A DNA stretch of 64,000 nt. Source: Saccharopolyspora shandongensis (GTDB taxonomy: Bacteria > Actinomycetota > Actinomycetes > Mycobacteriales > Pseudonocardiaceae). Shown one piece after another: positions 27,017 through 36,416 of the stretch; position 1 is the first letter of the stretch, and each line of letters opens with the position of its first letter. The stretch covers positions 1 to 64,000 of the forward strand of contig NZ_FNOK01000035.1 of the NCBI RefSeq assembly GCF_900106995.1. The letters run 5' to 3'. Under the pieces are notes generated by a model. The model made no database searches, was not told the origin of the DNA, and saw only the letters and a program-made list of their open reading frames with translations. A program made the translations under genes and the position numbers.

Positions 27017-28168
27017 GTGAGCCGAGCCGATCATCGCCCGTCACGCCGCGCGTTCCTCGGTGTCACCGGTACCGCAATGGCCGCCGGCCTCGTGGCCGGG
27101 TGCGAATCGGGCTCCCCTCAGCCGGGCCGACTCGATGCCCCCGTGTCAACCACGCCGGTGTCACCGACGGGCCAGCATCAGGCGGGCATCACGCTCCCGC
27201 AGCCAGCCCAGCCCAATCTGCTGGCCGTGGTGGCCGACCTCGGCGATGCCGTGGCTGTCGGCCCATTATTGGCCGACCTCGGCCAGGCCATCCTGACGCT
27301 CACCGCGGGAACCGATGCACGACTGCTGGGCCTACCGCCGGGCGATCTCACCGTGACGATCGGCGTGGGCCCCCGACTGGTGCGCATGGTCGATCCTTCC
27401 CTACCCGGCGCCGTGGATCTCCCACAGTTCTCCCGCGAGCAGATCGCCCCGCAGGCACGCGGCGGTGACCTGCTGATACAGATCTGCGCCAGCGACGCCT
27501 TGGTATTACCGATCCTCGCCGCCGCGCTCTTGGACCAGGCTGGTGACCGGATGCACGAACGCTGGCGGCAGTCCGGGCGCCGCGGCTCGAACATTCCCGT
27601 GGATCAGGGCCTTACCGCGCCACGAAACCTGTTCGGTTTCATCGACGGCATCGTGGGCCCGCACACCACCGTCCAAGAACAACGAGACCTGTGGCTGGCC
27701 GGGCCGGCTCCAGTCGCCGGCGGCACCATTGCCGTACTGCGACGCATGGAACTCGACCTGCCGCGGTTCGCCACGCTGTCCGTTGCCGACCAGGAGGCAG
27801 TCTTCGGTCGGTACCGAGCCACCGGCGTGCCTCTCTCCGGTGGCACCATCACCTCGGACCCGAACCTCGGCGCCAAAACGCCGGACGGACGCTACCTCAT
27901 CCCGGCGGACGCCCACGTCCGCAGAGCGCACTCCAACGTCGTTGGCGTCGGCCTCATGCTCCGTCGTTCCTACAGCACCGACGAACCCGCCCCCGGCCTG
28001 CTTTTCATCAGCTTCCAGAACGACATACGAACGTTCACCAACACCCTGACCCGAATGGATCATTCCGACGCACTGCTGGAATTCACCACCACTACCGCCA
28101 GCGCGACCTTCCTGGTACTCCCCGGTTTCGACCAGCAACACCCGCTTGGTGCCACGCTGTTCCACTGA
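27017..28168 (+). CDS. DyP-type heme peroxidase, Tat-exported
   Basis: The 383-residue protein starts with a twin-arginine signal ending in a lipobox-like cysteine (SRRAFLGVTGTAMAAGLVAG, then C). The DyP signature FGFIDGI (GxxDG) contains the catalytic Asp, and VRRAHSN carries the proximal heme histidine. FISFQNDIRTF completes the family pattern. DyP peroxidases oxidise dyes, lignin-type phenolics or porphyrins with H2O2. Secreted ones of the EfeB/TfuDyP type work outside the membrane. I used the GTG at 27017, which puts the RR pair ten residues in. Longer in-frame upstream starts fall in the divergent gene. Confidence 0.9.
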   Translation: MSRADHRPSRRAFLGVTGTAMAAGLVAGCESGSPQPGRLDAPVSTTPVSPTGQHQAGITLPQPAQPNLLAVVADLGDAVAVGPLLADLGQAILTLTAGTDARLLGLPPGDLTVTIGVGPRLVRMVDPSLPGAVDLPQFSREQIAPQARGGDLLIQICASDALVLPILAAALLDQAGDRMHERWRQSGRRGSNIPVDQGLTAPRNLFGFIDGIVGPHTTVQEQRDLWLAGPAPVAGGTIAVLRRMELDLPRFATLSVADQEAVFGRYRATGVPLSGGTITSDPNLGAKTPDGRYLIPADAHVRRAHSNVVGVGLMLRRSYSTDEPAPGLLFISFQNDIRTFTNTLTRMDHSDALLEFTTTTASATFLVLPGFDQQHPLGATLFH

Positions 28169-28521
28169 ACAGGTTCGACCACAGTAGACAGTGGTGCGCG
28201 TTCGGCCGAGATGCTGATGCCGTTGCTGCGCCAGCTTGGCCGCACCTTCGGGTGCGCACCAGAGCCACTTCAACGATCATCGGCCCCGACAAGGCCGAGA
28301 GCACCCCGCTCACCCAACCACGACCCCGCCGCCATCATTCCGCTCGATGCCCCGATCCGCCGCCATCGAGTCCTCGGCGGCGCGATCAATGGATACCGGC
28401 CTGAAACAAACCACAAAACACCAGCCCACAGGCAGAGTCGCGAAAATTGGCACGGTACAAGTCCCAGCCTGCTAGCGGGGTCACACCCGACAACCCGTCT
28501 TTGGTCGGGAGAATGCGGGCC
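28169..28521. other. gene-free stretch
   Basis: No convincing gene. The short frames here are Pro/His/Arg-rich shadows. A small hairpin (ccac to gtgg around 28181-28197) just after the peroxidase stop may act as its terminator. Confidence 0.4.
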
Positions 28522-29061
28522 ATGCGACGAGCCATGCTTGCCCTCGGGATCACCGCCGCCCTCACAACGGCCTGCTCGCAGACAAGCCAGTCCGCGCCCA
28601 CCAGCACGCCGCCCACCAGCACTACGCCGATCACCACGACCACACCGGTCCAACTCCCGCCCGATCCGCAACCCACCGGCGCCGGGCCGTGCCCCTACCT
28701 GACCAACACCTTCGTGGCCGACGCGAACGGGCAGCGCGTGTCGAAGGTCCAGATCTCGGCGGACAAGCCACACCCGGCGTGCTTCTTCTATGCGCTCACC
28801 GGGGAGCTCCAACTCACCGTTCGGGCGTATTCCGGCGACCCGGCCGTGGCGAAGGCACTCGTCGACAAGGCGGCGCCGGTGGACACGAGCAACCCCGCGA
28901 CCGACGAGGCAGGCTGGCAGGGCGGCTACCAGTCAACGGAAGGCGGCGCGGTGTACGCCGTGGCCAAAGACGGTGCCGCGATCATCGTGACGACCAACCA
29001 GAAGCTGACCGTGAAGGCGAGAACCGTTGCCAAGCAAGCGATTGCCGCTCTCGCACTCTAG
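28522..29061 (+). CDS. DUF2020 lipoprotein
   Basis: The 179-residue protein has a short lipoprotein signal (MRRAMLALGITAALTTAC), then a Thr/Pro spacer. Its DUF2020 domain begins GPCPYLTNTFVADANGQRVS and contains KPHPACFFYALTGELQLTVR and GAAIIVTTNQKLTVKA. Two cysteines (GPCPYL and PACFFY) may form a disulfide. DUF2020 proteins are actinobacterial surface lipoproteins of unknown function and often lie near crgA and class E sortase genes, as here. An ATG at 28513 is also possible. Confidence 0.85.
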   Translation: MRRAMLALGITAALTTACSQTSQSAPTSTPPTSTTPITTTTPVQLPPDPQPTGAGPCPYLTNTFVADANGQRVSKVQISADKPHPACFFYALTGELQLTVRAYSGDPAVAKALVDKAAPVDTSNPATDEAGWQGGYQSTEGGAVYAVAKDGAAIIVTTNQKLTVKARTVAKQAIAALAL

Positions 29062-29197
29062 GCAAGCCGGGAGGACCAGCACCCGGGTCCGGTGCCGCAG
29101 AAAATTCGTGTCCCTCGAAGTAAAGAAAAACAACTATCCGTGGCTGACACCCCACACCTGACACGTTAACGTAAGCGAGTTCCAGAAAGGAGCACGC

Positions 29198-30028
29198 GTG
29201 GCGATTCTGGAAGTGCCGAAGTCATCGGGGGGACTCGGCGCTAAGATCGTGCGAACCTTCGGCGAGCTGCTGATCACCGCTGGGCTGATCGTCTTGCTGT
29301 TCGTCGTCTACGAGCTGTACGTGACCGACTTCTTCTCGGCGAAGAAACAGGCCGGCGCGACGACGACGCTCAACGAGGACTGGGCACAAGGCCGGCAGCC
29401 GCATCCCGAACTGATCGACGGCAAAGCGTTCGCCAAGCTGTACATCCCGGGCTTCGGCGCCGACTACCACTTCACCATCCAGGAAGGCACCGAAGCGGCG
29501 GCACTGGAGGTCGGGCCGGGGCACTACAAGGGCACCGCGCTGCCCGGCGAACCAGGCAACTTCGCGGTCGCCGGGCACCGGGTCGGCAAGGGTGCGCCCT
29601 TCAACGACCTGGACCTGCTGAGCTCCTGCGACGCGATCGTGGTGGAGACGCAGACCGACTTCTTCGTCTACCGCGTACTGCCGCACTCCGACGAGATCGC
29701 GAACTGGTCGACCGGGAAGGGCGCGCAACCGCAGTGCTCGCCTATCGGGACGCTGCGGACGAACGCGGCCGACGGCGGCCCATACGGCGAGACCTATGGC
29801 CGCGAGATCGTCAACCCGAACGAGGGCGATGTCGTGGCGCCGGTGCCACACAAACCGTCCGACGTCCTGCCGCCCGCACAGCAGGTCGCACTGCTCACGC
29901 TGACCACGTGCCACCCGCAGTTCTCCGACCGGCAACGGCTGATCGTGCACGCGGTGCTGACCAACCAGTTCCCGAAGATGGCCGACGCCACGTATGCCCA
30001 GTTGTTGCAGTCGATCGGGGAGGCATAG
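29198..30028 (+). CDS. class E sortase
   Basis: The 276-residue protein has an N-terminal membrane helix (LLITAGLIVLLFVVYELYVT) and an extracytoplasmic sortase beta-barrel. The catalytic residues are visible: His in NFAVAGHRVGKGAPF, Cys in LLTLTTCHPQFSD, and Arg in DRQRLIVHAVL. Class E sortases cut LAXTG signals and attach proteins to the wall of high-GC actinobacteria. The surface protein at 22139 bears SLADTG and is a fitting substrate. The start GTG follows AAAGGAG. The next small gene begins one base after the stop. Confidence 0.93.
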   Translation: MAILEVPKSSGGLGAKIVRTFGELLITAGLIVLLFVVYELYVTDFFSAKKQAGATTTLNEDWAQGRQPHPELIDGKAFAKLYIPGFGADYHFTIQEGTEAAALEVGPGHYKGTALPGEPGNFAVAGHRVGKGAPFNDLDLLSSCDAIVVETQTDFFVYRVLPHSDEIANWSTGKGAQPQCSPIGTLRTNAADGGPYGETYGREIVNPNEGDVVAPVPHKPSDVLPPAQQVALLTLTTCHPQFSDRQRLIVHAVLTNQFPKMADATYAQLLQSIGEA

Positions 30029-30187
30029 ATGTACGGCTGGATCTGGCGTCACCTCCCCGGGCCGCTGGGCGCGAAGCTGGTGCTCGCGCTGCTACTGGCC
30101 CTGGGAGTGATCGCGCTACTGCTGTTCGTGGTCTTCCCCTGGCTGGAACCGATGCTCCCGTTCAACCAGGTCTCGGTCCCGAACTAG
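30029..30187 (+). CDS. 52-residue membrane protein downstream of sortase
   Basis: The ATG at 30029 directly follows the sortase TAG. The protein reads MYGWIWRHLPGPLGAKLVLA, one long hydrophobic helix (LLLALGVIALLLFVVFPWLE), and a short PFNQVSVPN tail. GGGGAGG lies 8 bases before the start. Small proteins of this type (WRxLPGPxxxK, FPWxExxxPF) sit between sortase and trpG/pabA genes in related actinomycetes. Function is unknown; it may help sortase in the membrane. The usual next genes are missing here, replaced by P450 debris. Confidence 0.8.
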   Translation: MYGWIWRHLPGPLGAKLVLALLLALGVIALLLFVVFPWLEPMLPFNQVSVPN

Positions 30188-30264
30188 GGCGTGTAAGTCG
30201 AAACACCATGATCCGCAATCATGGCCTGATCACAGTAGATGTCCGAGAGCTCTTCCTCCGCGTC

Positions 30265-31010
30265 TCGCTGGTGCCGGAGAGCACGGCGAACTCCAACCGC
30301 GCGGGCATCGCCAGTCCGGAGATGGATGAGTGGCGGCGGTACCTCGCGGAGGCGGTGCGTTCCCGCCGCGCCGCAGGTCCGGGAAGCGACGACCTGATGA
30401 CGGCGTTGTGCTTCGCAGAGGAGGACGGCTACCGGTTCGACGAGAACGAGATCGGCCTCGTCATGATGGGGCTTATCGGGGGTGGTGCCTCAGCCGGGCC
30501 CGCCATCGGCAACATCGCCTACGCCGTGGAGCAGCACCCGGAGCAGAAGGCCAAGTACCTCACCGACATCGAAGGCCTGACCCCGGCAGTGGTGGAAGAG
30601 GGGCTTCGCTTCGACGGGCCGATCTTGGGGCTGTACCGCAGAACACTGCAGGAAGCAACGATCCCGGGCGGCGTCCGCGCCTGACCCGGAGACAGGATCT
30701 ACTTCTCGCTCGGTGCCGCCAACCACGACCCGGGCGCCTTCGACCGACCGGACGAGTTCATCATCGATCGCGATTGGAAGAAGCTGCCCAGCACGTGGCG
30801 TTCGGCTACGGCCCCCACCACTGCATCGGCGTGAACCTGGGACGCCTGCAGGCGGAGGTCTCCTTCGCCACGCCGTACAGCCGACTCCCCAACCTGAGGC
30901 TGCGGCCCTCCTTCCAGCCGCACCAGGTCCCGGGCCCGACGTTCCGAGCTTGGACCTCGTTGGAGATGGTCTACGACGGCCCGGCCCTGCCGCGGACGGA
31001 CATCTCATGA
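30265..31010 (+). pseudogene. cytochrome P450 remnant (no N-terminus, stop, frameshift)
   Basis: The first frame gives the helix I region (NEIGLVMMGLIGGGASAGPA) and the helix K ExxR (VVEEGLRFDGPILGLYRRTL), and ends at a TGA at 30682. The same frame resumes with GDRIYFSLGAANHDPGAFDR, then loses frame near 30775. A third frame carries the heme loop, HVAFGYGPHHCIGVNLGRLQ, with the Cys ligand intact, and runs to a TGA at 31008. The N-terminal 200 residues are missing. The family is certain, and the gene is dead. Its stop overlaps the ferredoxin ATG (ATGA), which shows the original operon. Confidence 0.88.
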
Positions 31011-31236
31011 CCGGCACCGAACTGACCGGTGGCGGCAGTTACCTGGCAGTGGACCACTCCTTGTGCAGCGGGACGGGGCACTGCCGGGACATGGCGCCGG
31101 ACGTCTTCCTGCTCGATCGGCAGGCGTGGTTGATCGACGACCTCGACCTCGCCTCAGTCGACGCAGAGCGCCTGACCCGCGCTGAGGCCAGTTGCCCGTG
31201 GTTCGCCATCACCTTCGACGAGAGGAGGAGGCGTGA
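31007..31236 (+). CDS. [3Fe-4S]-type ferredoxin, partner of the P450; 3' end shifted
   Basis: From the ATG at 31007 the frame reads YLAVDHSLCSGTGHCRDMAP, DVFLLDRQAWLIDD and ASCPWFAITFDE. Cys in CSGTGHC and SCPW match the three cluster ligands of P450-linked single-cluster ferredoxins. At the GAGGAGGAGG run near 31222-31230 the frame misses the TGA that overlaps the next start (GTGA at 31233), so as written it runs on for 270 codons of shadow. A one-base gain there would give the normal 75-residue protein ending in RRRA. The gene may be frameshifted. The end coordinate given is the inferred natural end. Confidence 0.7.
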
Positions 31237-32042
31237 CCTACATCCTCGATCCGGCATGGCACGCCGAACAGGCCCGGCTGGAAAATCTCGCCGACCTCTA
31301 CGACCAGGGCACGGCTGCGATCTGCGACCAGCTCGGGCTCACCTCCGGGTGGCGTTGCGTGGACGTCGGAGCCGGAACGGGCAGCGTGGTGAAGATCTTC
31401 GCCGAGCGCGTCGGTTCGGAGGGGCATGTCCTGGCGGTCGACACCGACCCCCGCTTCCTCGAACCTCTTGCGGGCGAACCGATCTCGGTTCTCACCTCGG
31501 ACGTGACCTCGAACCCGCTGCCGACGGGCTTCGACCTCGCGCACGCCCGGCTGTTGCTCGAGCACCTCCCGGTCGCCGAGGCCGTGATCGGATCGATGGT
31601 CGAGGCGGTGCGCCCGGGCGGTTGGGTCGTGGTGGAGGACCTCGACTGGGCCACCGCACTGGTCGTGGATCCGCCGTCCGAAGCCCACGAGCGAGTCATC
31701 CGGGCGTGCCAGGAACTGTTCACGAGCACCCCGTACGACGCCAATTGCGGGCGCAAGCTGCCCCGAATGCTGCGCCGTGCCGGCCTGATCGACATCGGCG
31801 TGCGGACCACCGCGATGCCGCTGCCGGCCGATGCCGAGTTGGGGCAACCGGCTTGGGAGATGCTGATCGATCAGCTCGCTCCCCGGTTGCTCTCGCTGGG
31901 GTTGTTGAACCAGGCGGACCTCGATGCTTTCCACCGCCTCTGGCACGACGGCGATTCGATCTGCTTGGGACCGCTGATGGTCAGCGCTTGGGGCCGCCGT
32001 CCAGCCGAGGTCGCTCGCCCAGCGCAAGCCCGAATCCGGTAG
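31233..32042 (+). CDS. class I SAM-dependent methyltransferase
   Basis: The 269-residue enzyme starts at a GTG with AGGAGGAG ahead of it. SAM-binding motif I is CVDVGAGTGSVVKIFAERVG, followed by VLAVDTDPRFLEPL, FDLAHARLLLEHLP and MVEAVRPGGWVVVEDLDW. It resembles UbiE/Methyltransf_25-type small-molecule methyltransferases. Its start overlaps the expected end of the ferredoxin gene, so it was the third gene of a P450-ferredoxin-methyltransferase operon. The frame is intact. Its substrate probably came from a specialised pathway now lost or encoded elsewhere. Confidence 0.88.
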   Translation: MTYILDPAWHAEQARLENLADLYDQGTAAICDQLGLTSGWRCVDVGAGTGSVVKIFAERVGSEGHVLAVDTDPRFLEPLAGEPISVLTSDVTSNPLPTGFDLAHARLLLEHLPVAEAVIGSMVEAVRPGGWVVVEDLDWATALVVDPPSEAHERVIRACQELFTSTPYDANCGRKLPRMLRRAGLIDIGVRTTAMPLPADAELGQPAWEMLIDQLAPRLLSLGLLNQADLDAFHRLWHDGDSICLGPLMVSAWGRRPAEVARPAQARIR

Positions 32043-32730
32043 CCACCGGCTGACCAACGGGAAACGGCACTCGCCGTGGAGGTGCGGTTACCACCTCGTG
32101 ATCGTGAACGGTTGGAGGACTGTTCGAGATCGCGAGGTGGTCCCGACCCGCGGACGGCCAGACGAGGACTCCCCCGCACCCTCCCGCACATCCCTGCGCC
32201 AGGGCGACGTCGGCGACGACGCCGTTCCGGGAAGCCACGGGAGCAATGGGTGCGCGTCACCCTGGTGGCGATCCGCAAGCAACACGCCGTCACCACGACG
32301 CACGGCGCCGACGGTCTCCGCCTCATCCACGCCTTCTGCCGCTGGCGAGCCATAGCTCGACGCGCAGTAGGTCCGGTCGAACTGCATGCCTGAACGCCTT
32401 CGCCACACCACCTTCGACGACCCGGGACGATGCTGCGAGACGAATCGTTCGCCGCAATTCGGCTCGGCTGACAACGCTCCGGCGGACCGTCCGGTCGCGC
32501 GGGCCGGCCGAGCTTCTCCGCCAGGTGGCGGATGAAAAACCCGGCCGCCCCGCCAGCACCCGGCCCGGTCCCGCAGATCCTGGGTTTTGCGCCTTTCATC
32601 CCATTTCGCCGACCACGCATCGACCGCCCGGTTGCCGGTGAACGGAAGTTTCCCGGCCAGCCAGCGGATGTGTACCGACGAGCGGACCGGCACATTCAGC
32701 CCAGCTCGTTACTCCAACTGGAGGTGGCCC
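32043..32730. other. 688-base stretch without a recognisable gene
   Basis: Both strands have open frames. One is a 201-codon minus-strand frame at 32088-32693 containing WLAGKLPFTGNRAVDAWSAK. None shows a known domain, and codon use is not convincing. The stretch may hold decayed genes of the P450 cluster and the promoter for the regulator at 32731. Confidence 0.35.
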
Positions 32731-33357
32731 GTGGACCGGCTACGCGTCGCGATTCGCACGGACGACGATCCGATCACCATGCACGGCGTGACCGCCTGCC
32801 TCCGCGGTCATTCGCAGATCCAACTCGTGCCCGCCGACCAGCTCGCCCCTTCCGACGTGCTGATCGTCGCGGTCGACCGGGTCGGCCGGGACACCATGAC
32901 GTACCTGCGGGCCATGGAGAAGAGCAAGTCGGTCCGGGTTCTCCTGCTGACCGACGGCTTCGACGCCCAGAGCGTCCTGGCAGCCGTCGAATACGGAGTC
33001 GTCGGCGTGCTTCCCAGAACCGGGACGACCCCCGCGCAGCTGATCAACGCGATCACGGCGGCGAACGCGGACCAGGCGATCCTCTCGACCGCGTTGCAGG
33101 GGGAGCTGCTTCGGCAGGTCAAGCGGCTGCAGCGCAAGACCCTCCAGCCGCTGGGACTCGGCATCACCGGCCTGGACGACCGCGAGCTCGAAATCCTCCG
33201 ATTGCTGGCCGACGGACTCCTGACCAAAGCGATCGCGACGAAGCTCAACTACTCCGACCGGACCGTGAAGAACGTCGTGCAACGCCTCATCGACAAGGTG
33301 GACGCTTCGAACCGGACGCACGCCGTCGCCATCGCGCTGCGTGCCGGCGTGATCTGA
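32731..33357 (+). CDS. NarL/LuxR-type response regulator (atypical receiver)
   Basis: The 208-residue protein begins with a GTG preceded by GGAGG. Its first 125 residues have the receiver pattern (DRLRVAIRTDDDPITMHGVT to VLLLTDGFDAQSVLAAVEYG, GVVGVLPR). The phosphorylation pocket is degenerate: the usual aspartate strand reads LIVAVDRVGRDT, with D but altered surroundings. The C-terminus is a LuxR helix-turn-helix (GLDDRELEILRLLADGLLTK, AIATKLNYSDRTVKNVVQRL). No histidine kinase is adjacent, so it may act independently of phosphorylation. It precedes two large LuxR ATPases on the same strand. Confidence 0.86.
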   Translation: MDRLRVAIRTDDDPITMHGVTACLRGHSQIQLVPADQLAPSDVLIVAVDRVGRDTMTYLRAMEKSKSVRVLLLTDGFDAQSVLAAVEYGVVGVLPRTGTTPAQLINAITAANADQAILSTALQGELLRQVKRLQRKTLQPLGLGITGLDDRELEILRLLADGLLTKAIATKLNYSDRTVKNVVQRLIDKVDASNRTHAVAIALRAGVI

Positions 33358-33497
33358 GCATTGTGGGTCAGGGAATTTAGCACCCTGACCGAGCTTGCCG
33401 GAGCAACGCCCATCGCCATGCTCCACCGGCACGCGCCATAGCATCTACTCACGGCCCGAGATCTTCGGCCACTGATCGGGAGCCAAGGGACGCCGCA

Positions 33498-36317
33498 GTG
33501 ACGAATCTCGTGGGGCGCGGAACCGAGCTCGATGCCGTGCGCGCGGAAATGGCCCGGGTGCTGGCGGGGCGTGGCCGGACGGTTCTCGTCGAGGGGCCTC
33601 CCGGCATCGGCAAGACCTCCCTGCTCGACGTGATCGCCGAGCTCTGCGAGCTGGCCGGATTCCGGGTACTTCGTGGTGCGGCCGAGCAGTTGGAGCACCG
33701 GCTGCACTTCGCGGCGGTGGGCTCCTGCCTGGGACTGGACGCCGAGGACCGCCCGGCGGAAGTCGAATCGGTCGCGCGCCTCCTGCGCCCGGCGCGCGGT
33801 GCCGAAACGCCTACGGCGTCCAAGCTGAACCGCATGGTGACCGCCGCGATCCTCGACGCCGTCCAGCAGTGGTGCGCCAAGACTCCGGTGGCCTTGCTGA
33901 TCGACGACATCCAGTGGAGCGACTCCGCGACCAAGATCGTCCTGCACCGGCTCGGTGCGTTGGCCGCGGATCTGCCACTGCTGCTGGTCTGCACGCGGCG
34001 CCCGTTGCCCTGCGGCGAGGATCTCACCCGGCTGCTGGCGAGCCTGCAATCCCGCGATACCAAGACCATCGCGCTAGGCGAGCTGGACGCGGACGCGGCC
34101 CACCGACTGGTGGAGCGGCTGGTCGGCGGGCCACCGGGCGCCACGCTGACGCCCGTGATCGCCTCCGCGGCCGGGAACCCGTTCTACCTCCACGAAGTGG
34201 TCGCGGCGCTGGACCGGGACCAGATGGTGACGCTGTCCTCCGGAATGGCCGAACTCACCGACGGCGTCGCCTGGTCGAGGTTGCCGCACTCCCTCAACAG
34301 CGCGATCTTCCAACGGCTGGACGGCGTCTCCGACGCGACCAAGGACGTGCTCCGCATGGCCGCCGTACTCAGCGGCTCGTTCACCGGGGCCGAGCTTGCG
34401 GCCGTCACCGACCGGCCGATGCTGGAACTGTGCGGTCTGGTCCAGGACGCCGTGGCGGTCGGCCTGCTCCGGGAGAGCGCAGGCCGCCTGGATTTCCGGC
34501 ACGAGCTGATCCGCGAAGCCTTGCTCGAAGACCTGCCCAACGGAGTCCGGAAGGCGCTGTACTCATACGTCGGCGAGCGGCTGGCGACCGCGGGCCTGCC
34601 GGCCGAGCGGGTCGCACCGCACCTCATCGCCGGCGGCTCGCTGAACAACGCCATCATTCGCTGGTTGCAGGATTGCGCCGACGACCTGATCACGCGCGCG
34701 CCGGAAGAGGCGACCGATCTGCTGGACGCGGCGGCCCGTCAGGTCGGCTCGGCCGAGCCGATCGGGAGTTCGCTGCGCTTCCATCACACCAGTGCGCTGT
34801 TGCGGTCGGGCCGGGCGGAACAAGCGCAGAAGAGCGCTAAGCACGCGCTTCGCGCCAACCGCGTGCCGGAGTTGACCGGGTCGCTGTGGTGGCTGCTCAC
34901 CCAGGCATACGCCCGGGCGAGCCAGATGGAGGCCGCAGTGGCCAACGCGCAGCGCGCTCTCGCCACCGTGGCGTTGTCATCAGTGGAACAGAGCCGATTC
35001 CACGGCCTGATCGCGCAGATTTCGATCCTGCGCGGGGACGCCGAGACCGCCGAGGCGCACTCGCTGCGAGCGATCCACATCGGTGGGACCGTCCAGGACG
35101 CCTACGCATTGGCCAGCGGGAGCGTCGCACTCAGCTCGGTCCGGTTCATCGAGGCCCGGTTCGAGGAGGCTTGGCGGCTGAGCCGCCGGTCGCTGGCTTC
35201 GTGGAGCGACGAGGAGTCGAAGACCGACCTGACGCTGGACTGTCGGATAGCCGAGGCCATGGCGCTCCACGAGCTCGACCGCCTGGCCGAAGCGGAGGAG
35301 ACCCTGGCGGCGGGATTGCGGTCCACCGAGCGGCACGGGAGCATCAACCAGGGCTGGTACCGTCTCGTGCGCGCCCGGGTGCGCTTCGCGCAGGGCAGGT
35401 GGGAGGACTCGCTGACCGAGGCGCGCGCCGGACTGTCCATAGTGGATGATCCGGGATCGCCGCCGGTACTGCGGTGCCTGGAAGCGATCATCGCGGTGCA
35501 CCGCGACGATCCGGCCCCGGCTATGCCGCCTGAAACCCCTTTCCAAAAGGGTGTTTCACCGTACTACGACTGGCTGCGTAGCTGGGCTCGCGCGCTGATG
35601 TTGGAGCGCGGCAACGACCGCGACGGCGCGATCGAGGCGTGCTCCGCGGCCTTCGCGCGACGTGACTGGGCGAATCGCGTGCTGACGCACCACCTCTACC
35701 CGGACTTCGTGCGGCTCGCCCACGACGCCGCGCGGCCCGACCTCATCGAGCAGGTACGAGGCAATGCCGAACGGCGCGCGGCGGCGACTCCGACACCGTG
35801 GACGACCGGAATCAGGGATCTCATCCACGGCACGGCCGAAGGCTCCACCGAGTGCCTACAGGCCGCCGCCAGTGCGTTCCGGGCCGGCGAGCACACGTTG
35901 TTGCACGGCTATGCGATGGAGCAGACCGCGGTGTTCCTGGCCCAGCGTGGCGATGTGGCTGCCGCCTCCGACGCACTCGGCCAGGCCATCGACGCGTATC
36001 GACGCGTGGGCGCCGGCTGGGACATCGACCGCGCCGACGGCCGATTGCGCCCGCTCGGCGTCCGGCGCGCGCGAGGCAAACGACGCGGAGCCGATCGCCC
36101 GCTGACCGGCTGGTCGGCGCTGACGCCGGCCGAGCAGCGCGTCGCGGCGTTGGTGCTCAAGGGGCTCGGAAACGCGGAGATCGCCAAGCGCCTCTACATT
36201 TCCCCGCGGACTGTGCAGACGCACGTTTCCAATATTCTGCACAAACTCGGCGTCCGCTCCCGGGTCGAGATCGCCGTCCTGGCCGTGACGCAGAACACCG
36301 GTGAACAGCGCGAGTAA
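33498..36317 (+). CDS. LAL-type (large ATP-binding) LuxR-family regulator
   Basis: The 939-residue protein has an N-terminal AAA-16 ATPase with Walker A VEGPPGIGKTSLLD (about residues 28-41) and Walker B VALLIDDIQWSDSATK. A winged-helix-like part and an approximately 450-residue TPR-like helical region follow (AQKSAKHALRANRV, AVANAQRALATVALSSVEQS). The C-terminus is a LuxR helix-turn-helix: LTPAEQRVAALVLKGLGNAE, IAKRLYISPRTVQTHVSNIL. LAL regulators are usually pathway-specific activators in actinomycete biosynthetic clusters. It starts at a GTG and lies 99 bases ahead of a second, similar LAL gene. Confidence 0.93.
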   Translation: MTNLVGRGTELDAVRAEMARVLAGRGRTVLVEGPPGIGKTSLLDVIAELCELAGFRVLRGAAEQLEHRLHFAAVGSCLGLDAEDRPAEVESVARLLRPARGAETPTASKLNRMVTAAILDAVQQWCAKTPVALLIDDIQWSDSATKIVLHRLGALAADLPLLLVCTRRPLPCGEDLTRLLASLQSRDTKTIALGELDADAAHRLVERLVGGPPGATLTPVIASAAGNPFYLHEVVAALDRDQMVTLSSGMAELTDGVAWSRLPHSLNSAIFQRLDGVSDATKDVLRMAAVLSGSFTGAELAAVTDRPMLELCGLVQDAVAVGLLRESAGRLDFRHELIREALLEDLPNGVRKALYSYVGERLATAGLPAERVAPHLIAGGSLNNAIIRWLQDCADDLITRAPEEATDLLDAAARQVGSAEPIGSSLRFHHTSALLRSGRAEQAQKSAKHALRANRVPELTGSLWWLLTQAYARASQMEAAVANAQRALATVALSSVEQSRFHGLIAQISILRGDAETAEAHSLRAIHIGGTVQDAYALASGSVALSSVRFIEARFEEAWRLSRRSLASWSDEESKTDLTLDCRIAEAMALHELDRLAEAEETLAAGLRSTERHGSINQGWYRLVRARVRFAQGRWEDSLTEARAGLSIVDDPGSPPVLRCLEAIIAVHRDDPAPAMPPETPFQKGVSPYYDWLRSWARALMLERGNDRDGAIEACSAAFARRDWANRVLTHHLYPDFVRLAHDAARPDLIEQVRGNAERRAAATPTPWTTGIRDLIHGTAEGSTECLQAAASAFRAGEHTLLHGYAMEQTAVFLAQRGDVAAASDALGQAIDAYRRVGAGWDIDRADGRLRPLGVRRARGKRRGADRPLTGWSALTPAEQRVAALVLKGLGNAEIAKRLYISPRTVQTHVSNILHKLGVRSRVEIAVLAVTQNTGEQRE

Positions 36318-36416
36318 CGGCGACCGGCGTCGAAAAGCAGCCCGCCAGCGCGTTGCTCGCCCCTCCGACCTCGGCCAGTCGATCAGTTTGCGGCATGGTT
36401 CAGGTAAGTTGCTTCG

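Noticed and set aside
30713-32053. 446-codon frame joining ferredoxin to sequence across the methyltransferase
   Set aside because: Only its first 75 codons after 31007 are ferredoxin. The rest is the Arg-rich shadow of an intact methyltransferase.
32088-32693. 201-codon minus-strand frame
   Set aside because: Parts look plausible, but there is no domain, no good start site and mixed codon quality. Left as unassigned.
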